Shown one piece after another: positions 7,652 through 16,307 of a DNA stretch of 20,444 bases (positions within the stretch are counted from its first letter, which is position 1; every line of letters starts with the position of its first letter). This DNA is from JAAFHN01 sp031421855. Its GTDB lineage: Bacteria > Pseudomonadota > Gammaproteobacteria > Burkholderiales > Burkholderiaceae_C. Location of the stretch: positions 1-20,444 of the forward strand of contig JANOPN010000228.1 of assembly GCA_031421855.1 (NCBI GenBank), read 5' to 3'. The notes under the pieces are model-generated. The model was given only the letters and a program-made list of their open reading frames with translations, had not been told where the DNA came from and ran no database searches. The position numbers and the translations under genes are program-made.

Positions 7652-8434
7652 TCATGACGGCCTAAAAAGCCCCATGTAGGCGCTGCTCACGTCAACTTCG
7701 TCTTTGATGCCTTTGAATTTGAGCGTGCCGCGCCCGGTTCCGTCGCGCTCGACTTCGCTGACCGCTTGCATGTTGACCACGGTTGAGCGATGCACCTGCT
7801 TGAAGGCGGCCCCGTCCAAGTCGTCTAGCAATTCGCGAAGGCTCTTGCGCACCAAGGCTTCGCCTTCAAGCGTGACGATTCGGGTGTATTTGCTGTCGCT
7901 TTGAAAATAAATGATGTCTTTGACGGCGATCAGTTTGATGTTTTGACCAAGCGAGGCACTGATCCAGTTGATCGGCTCTTTGGCCTGCGCGCCTTGGAGT
8001 TGTCGAGTCAAGTTTTGGATGATTTGGCCTAAATCAGGTGCATCGGGCGCAGCCGCCATGGGCTCATTCACGACCAAGCGCTGCTTGAGTTTGGCGATGA
8101 CCTGATCCAGCCGATCGGCCCGCACGGGTTTGAGCAAGTAGTCGACGGCTCCTGCTTCAAACGCGGCCAATGCATGTTGGTCATAAGCCGTCACAAACAC
8201 GACTTGGGTCGTGGGCGAGATCAACGCAGCCACTTGCAAGCCGGTCATGCCGGGCATTTGGATGTCTAAAAACGCCACATCGGGCTGGTGCGCCTCCCAA
8301 AGCTCGACCGCGTGCGCGCCGTCCTCGGCCGCGCCCACCAACTCGCACTCGGGCCAATGCACACCCAGCAAGCGCACCATCTCGGCGCGAATCAGGTCTT
8401 CGTCTTCGGCAATCAATACTTTTATTGGCTTCAT
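7652..8434 (-). CDS. Response regulator with LytTR DNA-binding domain (AlgR/LytR type)
   Basis: The 260-residue protein has an N-terminal receiver domain (about 1-120) with acidic pocket residues Glu10-Asp13, phospho-acceptor Asp57 in AFLDIQMPGMTG, Thr82 and Lys102. A linker follows, and then a LytTR domain (about 157-258) with the typical KDIIYFQSDSKYT and FKQVHRSTVVN segments. LytTR domains bind short direct repeats rather than palindromes. The start is 13 bases after the stop of the histidine kinase gene and the two are surely one operon and a cognate pair. GAGAAAG is the likely ribosome-binding site. The target genes are unknown; three AlgR-like boxes upstream of the operon suggest it regulates itself. 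Confidence 0.93.
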   Translation of the reverse strand: MKPIKVLIAEDEDLIRAEMVRLLGVHWPECELVGAAEDGAHAVELWEAHQPDVAFLDIQMPGMTGLQVAALISPTTQVVFVTAYDQHALAAFEAGAVDYLLKPVRADRLDQVIAKLKQRLVVNEPMAAAPDAPDLGQIIQNLTRQLQGAQAKEPINWISASLGQNIKLIAVKDIIYFQSDSKYTRIVTLEGEALVRKSLRELLDDLDGAAFKQVHRSTVVNMQAVSEVERDGTGRGTLKFKGIKDEVDVSSAYMGLFRPS

Positions 8435-8447
8435 CGGTGGCGCTTTC

Positions 8448-10181
8448 TCAAACAGGCAGGTGCAAGACGGCGATCACGCCTTGGGGTTCATTGTGCAAGA
8501 GCTCGACCCTTGCGCCCTGCCCGCTGGGGTCGCGGGCATCGGGGTAGCTCAAGCGCAGCCGCTCGGTGATGTTGGCCAAGCCCACGCCGGTGCCAGCCGA
8601 TTGCGCGGCCCCCGCGCCACCGCCGAACCCCACGCCACTGTCAGCCACTCGGATGCTGACCCAATCACCGGCGCGTCGCGCACTCACGGCAATGCTGCCA
8701 CCGCCGCGCTTGGGCTCCAAGCCATGTTTGATGGCGTTTTCGATCAACGTCATCACCACCAAAGTCGGTATCTGCACCTCAGCACAGTCGCTGGGCACAT
8801 CAAAGCTGGCGTGCAACCGCTCGCCCATTCGAATTTTCAAAATTTCCAAATAGCTGCGCACCATGTCAACTTCGCTGCTCAGCGCAGCCAATGGCGCACG
8901 CATCAGCGGCAAGCGCGCGCGCAAGTAGTCAATCAGGTGACCCGTCATGGCATCAGCGCGGCTCGCATCAGCGCGAATCAAAAGCTGCAAATTGGCCAGG
9001 GTGTTGTACAAAAAGTGAGGCTCAATCTGCGCTTGAAGTGCTTTCAAGTCAGCCAGCGCGAGCGAGCGCTGCCCCTGCGCGCGCACCGCCTGCTCGTTAT
9101 GCTCAACCCGCTGCGCGGCCGCGATCGCCTCGGCTCGGGAGTTAAGCAATGATGCGGGGCGCATGGCGGCGAAGATTGCCGTGATGAAAACGGCCGGGTG
9201 CAGCCATGCCATCTGAGGCACTTCGCCAAGCAGCGCCACACACGCCCCTGCCGCTCCCAGGTGCATAACCCACACCACTGTGGTTGCCGCACTCACCGAG
9301 TGGTTGAGCCACTTGCTCCAGCGCGTTGCCAAGGCCATGACCCACGTACCCGAGCTAATTAACGCGATGTAGCCAAATTCCTTGAACCAGCTGGGTAGCG
9401 CTTTTTCAATTGCGAACAGCTGGTCGCCAGCGACGCGAGGTTCGCCAAAAAAACCAAGTGCAATTGCCAGCGAGCTGACTACGCCCACTAAAAATGCAAA
9501 CACGACCCCATCGACTACGGTACAAGCCAGCACACGTGGCCAGGTAAAAACGTCCATCAGCAGCGCTTTGGCAGTCACAGGTTGACGCCATTGAAGCGCG
9601 TTTGACGTGGCTTTTAGCGCACGCAGGTAGCGTGTTCGCCACGGCCCACAGCCCACGACTTCTTCGTCCGCGCAGTTTTCGACCATTGATCGCATGCGCG
9701 CCTCGCGAGCGGGCTCCAACGCCGATAAGCGCATGTCAGTCAAATTCACCCACACGATGTAGACAACAAAACTGAGCACGCTCGCCAGTACGGCACCGTT
9801 GAGCGCGTGGATTTTTTTGTTTTGATAAGCGAATTTCCACTCCGGCGTGGAAGCCATCGCGAGCTGCGACAGCAACAAAGCAGTGGCACAGGCCAGCCCC
9901 GCCCAAAAAATCACCACCCCAATTCTGGGGTCTGGGGTCATGAACCGGCGCGCTGCCGTCAAGCTCAACTGAATACCCGCACAAGCAAACGCCATGCTCA
10001 AGAGCTCCCAAGGCCCTGTGCGCCATAACCGGTCAAACTGAAAGCCGGTGAGCATCATCCACAACACTAAGCACGCCGCAAATACCCCCAAGCTATGCAT
10101 TAAGCTTTTTCGCCAACTCGACCACGGATCAGCCAAGGTGCGAATCGCGGGGGGCTCTACTGAAATTGAAGCGGTGGTCAT
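8448..10181 (-). CDS. LytS/AlgZ-type membrane sensor histidine kinase
   Basis: From the ATG at 10181 the protein has 577 residues. The frame is open to a TTG at 10196, but no ribosome-binding site supports either start. The N-terminal two thirds hold several hydrophobic segments (roughly 32-46, 90-108, 130-147, 218-245, 270-285 and 300-335), making a multi-pass membrane sensor. The C-terminus is a His_kinase/HATPase module. It has QIEPHFLYNTLANLQ with the phospho-acceptor His near residue 389, the N-box LIENAIKHGL (about 479-488), the G1 box DSGVGFG and the G2 box GTGVGLANITERL. This layout is that of the LytS/YehU/AlgZ class, whose partners are LytTR regulators, as encoded immediately downstream. 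The signal is unknown. Confidence 0.92.
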   Translation of the reverse strand: MTTASISVEPPAIRTLADPWSSWRKSLMHSLGVFAACLVLWMMLTGFQFDRLWRTGPWELLSMAFACAGIQLSLTAARRFMTPDPRIGVVIFWAGLACATALLLSQLAMASTPEWKFAYQNKKIHALNGAVLASVLSFVVYIVWVNLTDMRLSALEPAREARMRSMVENCADEEVVGCGPWRTRYLRALKATSNALQWRQPVTAKALLMDVFTWPRVLACTVVDGVVFAFLVGVVSSLAIALGFFGEPRVAGDQLFAIEKALPSWFKEFGYIALISSGTWVMALATRWSKWLNHSVSAATTVVWVMHLGAAGACVALLGEVPQMAWLHPAVFITAIFAAMRPASLLNSRAEAIAAAQRVEHNEQAVRAQGQRSLALADLKALQAQIEPHFLYNTLANLQLLIRADASRADAMTGHLIDYLRARLPLMRAPLAALSSEVDMVRSYLEILKIRMGERLHASFDVPSDCAEVQIPTLVVMTLIENAIKHGLEPKRGGGSIAVSARRAGDWVSIRVADSGVGFGGGAGAAQSAGTGVGLANITERLRLSYPDARDPSGQGARVELLHNEPQGVIAVLHLPV

Positions 10182-10260
10182 GCCGGTGCGGTGCAAGCAG
10201 TTTGCAGGGGTTGGAACAGCTCAAATGTGCCCTAACCAGCCCACCGGGCGAGCCCCGATT

Positions 10261-10320
10261 GAGACGAACGCGCCGTAAACGCGACGAACGCGCCGTGGAT
10301 GCGACGAACGCCCCGGTTTA
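10261..10320. promoter_or_regulatory. Three tandem 20-bp repeats resembling AlgR/LytTR operators
   Basis: Three adjacent 20-bp units (10261-10280, 10281-10300, 10301-10320) each carry GACGAACGC, at 10263-10271, 10283-10291 and 10303-10311. Read on the minus strand, the direction of the kinase gene, this is GCGTTCGTC. It differs at one base from the CCGTTCGTC consensus of AlgR and contains the GTTNRK core of LytTR sites. The units diverge between the boxes, so the boxes rather than the whole unit appear conserved. They lie 81 bases upstream of the kinase ATG and 11 bases after the mtfA stop. The remaining bases to 10181 contain no obvious -10 element. Confidence 0.65.
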
Positions 10321-10331
10321 ACGCCCTCAGT

Positions 10332-11237
10332 TCAGCGCAACTGCCACCGGTGCGCCTGAAAAAGCGCGTCAAACCACGGCAACAACTCAGGCAGCTCGCT
10401 GGCAAATTGGCGGGGATTGATCAAATACGACTCCACCGCCACCGCAAAAAACTCCTCGGGCGCGCTTGCGCCGTAAGCATTGAGCAGTGGCAACGGCTCA
10501 CCCAACTGCTGAGCAGCGGTCAAGCGATTGCAAAATCGCTCGAAGCTAAAACCCATCACAGTCGCCCAAGCTTGCGACGCAGAAGCACCATCGGCAAATG
10601 GCACGCCAAAGGGTGCAAAGTCGCGCGGCAGCGGCGGCGCGCCATCGGCCGCGCCGGTTTGCATGTCCAGCACATGCGCAAACTCGTGTACGACCACGTT
10701 AGAGCCCTGACCGGCTTGAAACGGCGAATCGGCAACGTCTTGCCAACTCAGCGTGATGGGGCCGCGCATCATGGCTTGGCCGCTCAGGGCTTGGGTATGT
10801 TCATGCACGACGCCGTTGGCATCCACGCGGCGACCTTTTGCCAACATCGCCCCCGCGTGGAGCACGATGCCGACCGAATCGTCGAAGTCGCGCATCACAT
10901 CAAACGCGCGGTGGGGGTTGATTTGTTCATCAAGCAGCGATCGGCCCAGCAGCAACATGGAAGCTTGGGCTGCCACCGCAACGGCCATGTCGTCGGTCAA
11001 GGCCAGCCCGCGCGCCCCAAAAAACTCTTTGCGCATCAAAAACAGGCTGCTCAACTCACGAAGGCGCGGGTGACGCGGCAAAAATCGGTAGGTGTTGAGT
11101 GTTTTTTGCCAAACCGACTGAGGAATGCCCCGTCGCCGAATCTGTCGACACGCGTACGCATGACGAAACCGCGCCACTTGGCGCGCGACCCAGCCGGTGA
11201 GTTTGACGGTGTTTAAAACAACGATATTCGAATTCAT
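10332..11237 (-). CDS. mtfA: M90-family zinc metallopeptidase, MtfA type
   Basis: The 301-residue product matches the Mlc titration factor A family, cytoplasmic zinc aminopeptidases that in E. coli also bind the glucose repressor Mlc. The zinc site is visible as VVVHEFAHVLD (His184, Glu185, His188). A downstream PEEFFAVAVESYL segment corresponds to the region holding the third ligand glutamate (about Glu262) in MtfA. The N-terminal RRRGIPQSVWQKTL segment and the long helical middle part also fit. Whether an Mlc-like partner exists here is not shown. The frame extends to a TTG at 11246; ATG at 11237 is preferred. It follows the Rieske-like gene by 43 bases on the same strand and could be co-transcribed with it. 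Confidence 0.85.
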   Translation of the reverse strand: MNSNIVVLNTVKLTGWVARQVARFRHAYACRQIRRRGIPQSVWQKTLNTYRFLPRHPRLRELSSLFLMRKEFFGARGLALTDDMAVAVAAQASMLLLGRSLLDEQINPHRAFDVMRDFDDSVGIVLHAGAMLAKGRRVDANGVVHEHTQALSGQAMMRGPITLSWQDVADSPFQAGQGSNVVVHEFAHVLDMQTGAADGAPPLPRDFAPFGVPFADGASASQAWATVMGFSFERFCNRLTAAQQLGEPLPLLNAYGASAPEEFFAVAVESYLINPRQFASELPELLPWFDALFQAHRWQLR

Positions 11238-11280
11238 CGGTGGCAAGTTGGGGTCAACTTGACTGATTCAAGCGTCGCAA

Positions 11281-12003
11281 TCAGCACTGAATCGTGTTTT
11301 TGCAAAACTGCGCCAACTCACGCACGCTGGTTTTTGTGGTGACCGCGTTTTTGGCCTTGCCGCCCATGTCCAAGCTGAGTTTGGCCTCGTATTTGCTGAA
11401 AAACTCGTCAAACAGCTCACCACCCAAGGTGGCGTGCGCCGTCAAGGTGTCGGTCTTGGGGTCGTGGGTCAAGAGGATGGCACACAGTGGCTGGGTCGCG
11501 GGGCCGCGAAGCACCTGAGCGCCAAGCGCGGGGTCATGCTGGCTGTGGTCTGCGCAGCAGTGAATCAAGTTCTCACCCGCGCCGTGCGCGCCAGCGTGGC
11601 TCGATGGTCCTGCGCGAAAACTGATGAAACTCAAATTGGGCGTGGGGTACACCAACTTGTGCGCGCAAATCGCAGAAAACGCCACAATGCTGCGCGCCTT
11701 GCCCACACCACCCGGCCACTGATATTGAGCTTTGTCACGGGTCTCCAAGGCCTTGCCCGCCACGGCCTTACCCAGATCAAGCAAAAAAACTGGCGTGCCC
11801 TCAAACGGGTAATGAAAAATGTAGTTTGTGCGCGGCTTGAGGCTTGAAGCCTTGATCGCATCCCCTTGCGGGTTGACCAACAACGCATTGGCGTAGGTTT
11901 TGAGCTTGGCGTCAGCAGCAATGGCCATGCTCGCGGGCAAGCCAACCAGGCTTGCCGAGCAAGCCGCCCGAGCAGAGCAGTCCAAAAAATCACGTCGATC
12001 CAT
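11281..12003 (-). CDS. Tat-exported Rieske-like [2Fe-2S] protein
   Basis: The 240-residue protein starts with MDRRDFLDCSARAA followed by a hydrophobic stretch and an AADA-type cleavage region. This is a twin-arginine signal, so export as a folded metalloprotein is expected. Two motifs fit a Rieske cluster: ICAHK (Cys113, His115) and CCADHS (Cys150, His153), followed by a GPATQPLCAILL segment like the usual GPA-PL strand. The spacing between the motifs is 34 residues, about twice the common 15-17. The extra Cys149 adjoins Cys150. The electron-transfer partner is unknown and no oxidase or dehydrogenase subunit is adjacent. ATG at 12003 is chosen over GTG at 12009 because the Tat motif begins there and GGGG lies just upstream. 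The family assignment is moderate. Confidence 0.7.
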   Translation of the reverse strand: MDRRDFLDCSARAACSASLVGLPASMAIAADAKLKTYANALLVNPQGDAIKASSLKPRTNYIFHYPFEGTPVFLLDLGKAVAGKALETRDKAQYQWPGGVGKARSIVAFSAICAHKLVYPTPNLSFISFRAGPSSHAGAHGAGENLIHCCADHSQHDPALGAQVLRGPATQPLCAILLTHDPKTDTLTAHATLGGELFDEFFSKYEAKLSLDMGGKAKNAVTTKTSVRELAQFCKNTIQC

Positions 12004-12085
12004 GAGCACCCCGATTCAAGTCAACGAATACCGGGTTTTACTGCTTCAAGCACGGCTTGTCGAGCCGCGGCCGCAAAAGCCCACT

Positions 12086-12189
12086 TAGGACTTACGCGAA
12101 ATTGGTTCAGCAAGGCGCAGCGACGACGACAGTGCGAATAGCACGGCTAGGAGCCGCAACGCCGCCGGGGCGGTTTTGCGTAAGTCCCA
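12086..12189. mobile_element. MITE-like element, copy 1 (104 bp), at the hrpA stop codon
   Basis: The element has no coding capacity. Its right terminus reads, on the minus strand, TGGGACTTACGCAAAA; its left terminus is TAGGACTTACGCGAAA on the plus strand, 14 of 16 bases identical. It matches the copy at 16524-16627 at 92 of 104 positions without gaps. The flanks are CCACT (12081-12085) and CTACT (12190-12194), a decayed 5-bp duplication, four of five identical. The right flank includes the hrpA stop codon TAG. It occupies much of the 186-base gap between hrpA and the Rieske-like gene. Confidence 0.8.
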
Positions 12190-15100
12190 CTACTGGTTCA
12201 ACAGCGCCCAGGCTTTGTCTAGCCTTTTGGTACTGACTGGCGTAGGCGTTCGCAACTCTTGCGCGAAGTAGCTGACTCGCAGCTCTTCCAGCAGCCAGCG
12301 AAACTCTTGCAGCCGCGCGTCGGTGAGGCCTTTGCGCTCGGCGACCAAGCGCCAAAAACGCTGATCTTGGGGCTTGAGTTCGGTCATTCGGGCGGTGTCG
12401 CGGCTGGGGTCGCTGCGCAGTTTGTCCAAGCGCATGGTGATGGCTTTGAGGTAGCGCGCCATGTGGCTGAGTTGCGCAAACGGCGTGACCTCTAGGAACC
12501 GCTTGGGGCACAGGCGTTGGAGTTGAAGTTGCACGTCTTGCGCCACATCAAGGGGGGGCTTGCTGTCTTTGAGTTTGCGGGCGGCAGCGGCATATTCGGT
12601 CAGCACCGTGAGCGCCAAACGGGCGACTTCGTTGGCAATCAGGTTCAAGCGACCACGCCCGTCGTCTAGTGCGCGCTTGAACCCCGCGGCGTCAGTGGGT
12701 AAGGGGTCAAGCAAAAAAGCCCGGTCAAGCGCCACATGAAGCACTTGCTCACGCAATTCTTCGCCTGTGCCGATTGGCGCGTACAAAAGTGCGGTTTTTT
12801 GTATGTCGGGCAGGTTTTTTTCTAAGAACCGCAGCCCATCTTTGACTTGCAACGCGAACAGGCGGCGAAGACCCAAACGATGCTTGAGACTGGCGACATC
12901 GGGCTCGTCAAACACCTCGATCGTCACGGCATCTTTCACATCCACCAGCGCCGGGAATCCCACCAAGATTTGGCGATTTTTACCTGTCCCGCGCTCGATT
13001 TCCATGATCTCGGGCAACTCTCCGAAGTCCCAAGTGGTGTGGCGAGTTTCGGTATCGAGCTTGAGCGTCGCCGCGACTTCGGTTGCAGCCACTTTGTTTT
13101 TGATAGCAACCAAGTGAATGGATTCGGAGACCAGAGGCGTATTTGACTGAATATTTGGCTCGGTTGAGGCCAAATCTTGCTTGGCGAGCTGCGCCAGCTC
13201 GGCAAACGCGCCTCGAGCCTTGGCCCCAAGCTCCGAGCGCAGCGCACTGAGCGAGCGGCCTGTGCTCAGCTGGCGACCATGCTCGTCGACCACGCGCAGG
13301 TTCATGAACTGATGCGCTTGCAAGGTGTCGAGCTTGAAGTCTGCACGCTTGACGTCGAGGTCAACCATGCCGCGCACGACTTTGAGCACCGCGTCAATCA
13401 ACGAACCCGACCCAAACGTCAGGGGCAGCGACAAGGCATCGTTGATTTTTTGCGCCGACTCCGGCAGCGGCACCAAGCGGCCACGAGAGCGCTGCGGCAG
13501 GCTCTTGAGCAAGGCCTGAATCTTGTCTTTGAGCATGCCGGGCACCAGCCAATCCAACCGGTCTTCGCTGACTTGGTTGAGCGCAAAAAGCGGCACCGAC
13601 GCGGTCATGCCGTCTTTGGCGTCGCCCGGCTCGTGCAAATAGCTCACGCTGCAATCGACACCACCCAAGCGCACCAGCTTAGGGAACGCCTGCGCGGTCA
13701 CGCCCGCGGCCTCGTGGCGCATGAGGGCCTCGGGCGTGAGTTTGAGCAAATCGGGCGCGGCTTTTGATTCGCGGCGCAACCAACGCTCCAGCGCGTCGAC
13801 ACTGGCCACATCGGCAGGAATCTGCGCGTCGTAAAACGCAAAAATCAGCTCGTCGTCAACCAACACGTCTTGGCGGCGCGACTTGTGCTCCAACGCGATC
13901 ACCCGCAGCACGGCTTTGGCATTGATCGCCAAAAACGGCAAGCGCTTGGCGGCATCTTCCGCGATGTCGCCGCCACCGGCTACGCCGTCGTCACCGCCCA
14001 TGAGCCCTTGGCGAATGAACACCTCACGCGCCGCTTGGGGGTCAATTCGGCTGAAATTGACCTTGCGGTTGCTGTAGACCACCAGCCCGTACAAGGTGCC
14101 ACGCTCCAGGGCGATCACCTCGCCAGAGCGGCGGCTCCAGTGGGCATCAAGCAGCTGGCGCTTGATCAAATGCGCACCAGCCGACTCGATCCACTGCGGC
14201 TCAACCGTTGCAATGGAGCGACCAAACACGCGCGTGGTCTCGACCAACTCGGCGCAAACGATCCAGCGCCCCGGCTTTTTACTCAAATTCGCGCCCGGAT
14301 GTCGCCAATACTTGATGCCGCGTGCGCCCAAATACCAATCTTCGTCGTCGCTTTTGCAACCCACGTTGCCAATGAACCCGGCCAACAGGCTCAGGTGCAA
14401 TTGCTCAAAACTTGCCGGGCGCGCGTTGAGCTGCCAATGCTGCTCTTGCACGGTTTGCACGAGTTGCGAATGCACGTCGCGCCACTCACGCACGCGGCGC
14501 ATGTTGATGAAGGTGTCGCGCAACAGGTTTTCATGCTGTCGATTCGACAATTTATGCACGCCCTCAGTGCCACCGCGCGAGGTTTGCAGCCAGTGCCAAA
14601 GCTTCAAATAGCCCGTGAATTCGCTTTTCTCGTCGTCAAACTGCTTGTGCGCTGTGTCTGCGGCCGCTTGCGCACGCGCGGGGCGGTCGCGCACGTCTTG
14701 CACGCTCAAAGCGCTGGCGATGATCAACACCTCGTCTAAGCTGGCGCGTTCGCGTGCCTCAATCAGCATGCGCCCGACGCGGGGGTCTAGTGGCAAGCGA
14801 GCGAGTTGGTCGCCCAGCACGGTGAGTTCGTTGGCATCGTCCACCGCGCCTAGCTCGCCCAGCAATTGGTAGCCGTCTGCGATGGCGCGACCCAGAGGCG
14901 GCTCAATGAACGGAAACTGATCGACAGCGCCTAGGCGCAAGCTCTTCATGCGCAAAATCACGCCAGCCAGCGATGAGCGCAAAATTTCGGGGTCGGTGAA
15001 CCGAGGGCGCGAGTCAAACTCGGCTTGTTCGTACAAGCGGATGCAAATGCCGTCTGCCACGCGGCCGCAACGCCCGGCGCGCTGGTTTGACGCCGCTTGG

Positions 15101-16212
15101 CTCACGGGCTCAACCAACAATTGTTCGACTTTGTTGCGAAAACTGTATCGTTTGATGCGCGCCGTGCCCGCGTCGATCACAAAACTCACGCCCGGCACCG
15201 TGAGCGAGGTCTCGGCCACATTGGTTGCCAGCACGATCCGCCGCTCGCTGTGCGACTCAAACACGCGCTCTTGCTCAGCTTGGCTCAAACGCGCAAACAA
15301 GGGCATGACCTCGGTGTTGCGCAGGTGCGGCTGATGGCTTAGGTGCTTGCGCAAGTGGTCGGTCGCTTCGCGAATCTCGCGCTCACCGGGCAAAAACACC
15401 AAAATATCGCCGCCCGCACGGGCCGCCGGCTCGCGCAACAACTCATCAGCCGCATCGGCGATGGCGCTATTGAGGTCGTATTCGCGGCTTTCCTCGTACG
15501 GCCGATAGCGCATCTCAACTGGAAAGAGTCGCCCACTCACTTGAATGACAGGTGCCGGGCCTTTGATTGACGCGAAATGCTGTGCAAAACGCTCGGCATC
15601 AATCGTGGCCGACGTCACCACCACCCGCAAGTCAGGGCGGCGTGGCAGCAGTTGGCACAAATACCCCAGTAAGAAATCAATGTTCAACGAGCGCTCATGG
15701 GCCTCGTCAATGATCAGCGTGTCGTACGCCCGAAGCTCGGGGTCGGTTTGGGTCTCGGCCAGCAAAATACCGTCGGTCATCAGCTTGATGGCGGCGTTGG
15801 GCCCGAGCTTGTCGGCAAACCGCACCTTGTAGCCCACAAACTCACCCAGCGGTGTCTGCACCTCGTCGGCCACACGCTTGGCCACGGTGCTGGCCGCTAT
15901 GCGACGCGGCTGCGTGTGGCCGATGATGCGCCGGCGTTGGCGCTGGCCGGGTTTGGCTGAGCCATTGGGCGCAGTGGAAGCCTCACGCTCTTGTTGCAGC
16001 AACCAAGCCATTTTGGGCAACTGCGTGGTTTTGCCCGACCCCGTCTCACCGCAAACGATCACGACCTGATGCGAGCGCATCGCCGCCATGATCTCGTCGC
16101 GCCTCATGGACACCGGCAGGTGCTCAGGAAAGCTGATTCGAGCGGCGTGCGCTCGAGGGATCGGCGGCGATGGTTGGGCGGCTACGGGTTTTTGGGGTTC
16201 GTCAATCTTCAC
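12190..16212 (-). CDS. hrpA: ATP-dependent RNA helicase HrpA
   Basis: The 1340-residue protein is a DEAH-box RNA helicase close in length to E. coli HrpA (about 1300). Walker A GETGSGKTTQ lies at 55-64, the DEAH box at 169-172, SAT at 201-203, and motif VI QRAGRCGR at 377-384. Next come the helicase-associated and OB regions, and a long C-terminal DUF3418 region (beyond about residue 700), typical of HrpA rather than HrpB. HrpA is linked to RNA processing and to handling of stalled ribosomes in E. coli. The start is GTG with no strong ribosome-binding site. It is preferred because the family segment FPEHLPVS begins before the first internal ATG (residue 36), and there is no upstream in-frame ATG nearby. 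The stop codon abuts a MITE-like element. The protein lacks the roughly 50-60 extra N-terminal residues of the E. coli enzyme. Confidence 0.95.
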   Translation of the reverse strand: MKIDEPQKPVAAQPSPPIPRAHAARISFPEHLPVSMRRDEIMAAMRSHQVVIVCGETGSGKTTQLPKMAWLLQQEREASTAPNGSAKPGQRQRRRIIGHTQPRRIAASTVAKRVADEVQTPLGEFVGYKVRFADKLGPNAAIKLMTDGILLAETQTDPELRAYDTLIIDEAHERSLNIDFLLGYLCQLLPRRPDLRVVVTSATIDAERFAQHFASIKGPAPVIQVSGRLFPVEMRYRPYEESREYDLNSAIADAADELLREPAARAGGDILVFLPGEREIREATDHLRKHLSHQPHLRNTEVMPLFARLSQAEQERVFESHSERRIVLATNVAETSLTVPGVSFVIDAGTARIKRYSFRNKVEQLLVEPVSQAASNQRAGRCGRVADGICIRLYEQAEFDSRPRFTDPEILRSSLAGVILRMKSLRLGAVDQFPFIEPPLGRAIADGYQLLGELGAVDDANELTVLGDQLARLPLDPRVGRMLIEARERASLDEVLIIASALSVQDVRDRPARAQAAADTAHKQFDDEKSEFTGYLKLWHWLQTSRGGTEGVHKLSNRQHENLLRDTFINMRRVREWRDVHSQLVQTVQEQHWQLNARPASFEQLHLSLLAGFIGNVGCKSDDEDWYLGARGIKYWRHPGANLSKKPGRWIVCAELVETTRVFGRSIATVEPQWIESAGAHLIKRQLLDAHWSRRSGEVIALERGTLYGLVVYSNRKVNFSRIDPQAAREVFIRQGLMGGDDGVAGGGDIAEDAAKRLPFLAINAKAVLRVIALEHKSRRQDVLVDDELIFAFYDAQIPADVASVDALERWLRRESKAAPDLLKLTPEALMRHEAAGVTAQAFPKLVRLGGVDCSVSYLHEPGDAKDGMTASVPLFALNQVSEDRLDWLVPGMLKDKIQALLKSLPQRSRGRLVPLPESAQKINDALSLPLTFGSGSLIDAVLKVVRGMVDLDVKRADFKLDTLQAHQFMNLRVVDEHGRQLSTGRSLSALRSELGAKARGAFAELAQLAKQDLASTEPNIQSNTPLVSESIHLVAIKNKVAATEVAATLKLDTETRHTTWDFGELPEIMEIERGTGKNRQILVGFPALVDVKDAVTIEVFDEPDVASLKHRLGLRRLFALQVKDGLRFLEKNLPDIQKTALLYAPIGTGEELREQVLHVALDRAFLLDPLPTDAAGFKRALDDGRGRLNLIANEVARLALTVLTEYAAAARKLKDSKPPLDVAQDVQLQLQRLCPKRFLEVTPFAQLSHMARYLKAITMRLDKLRSDPSRDTARMTELKPQDQRFWRLVAERKGLTDARLQEFRWLLEELRVSYFAQELRTPTPVSTKRLDKAWALLNQ

Positions 16213-16307
16213 CCGGCGATGGTAACCAAGCCGCTCGGTTCGAGCTGATTTGCCGGTTTGCGGACCATTTTGAGGCCGTGGGGCGGTTTTTATCGTCTTT
16301 TAGGCCA

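Noticed and set aside
8211..9152. 313-codon plus-strand frame opposite the kinase/regulator pair
   Set aside because: It spans two real minus-strand genes and shows only the low-complexity composition of an antisense shadow.
10261..10320. Short CRISPR-like array
   Set aside because: The units are contiguous 20-bp tandem repeats without spacers of normal size, and no cas gene is nearby.
10299..11216. 305-codon open frame on the plus strand opposite mtfA
   Set aside because: It mirrors the codon bias of the clearly recognisable metallopeptidase gene on the other strand and has no family resemblance.
12107..12511. 134-codon minus-strand frame across the MITE and the hrpA 3' end
   Set aside because: It lies out of frame inside hrpA and runs into non-coding repeat DNA; no start signal or family match.
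13870..14739. 289-codon plus-strand frame opposite hrpA
   Set aside because: It is fully inside the conserved helicase gene in antisense and shows no recognisable domain.
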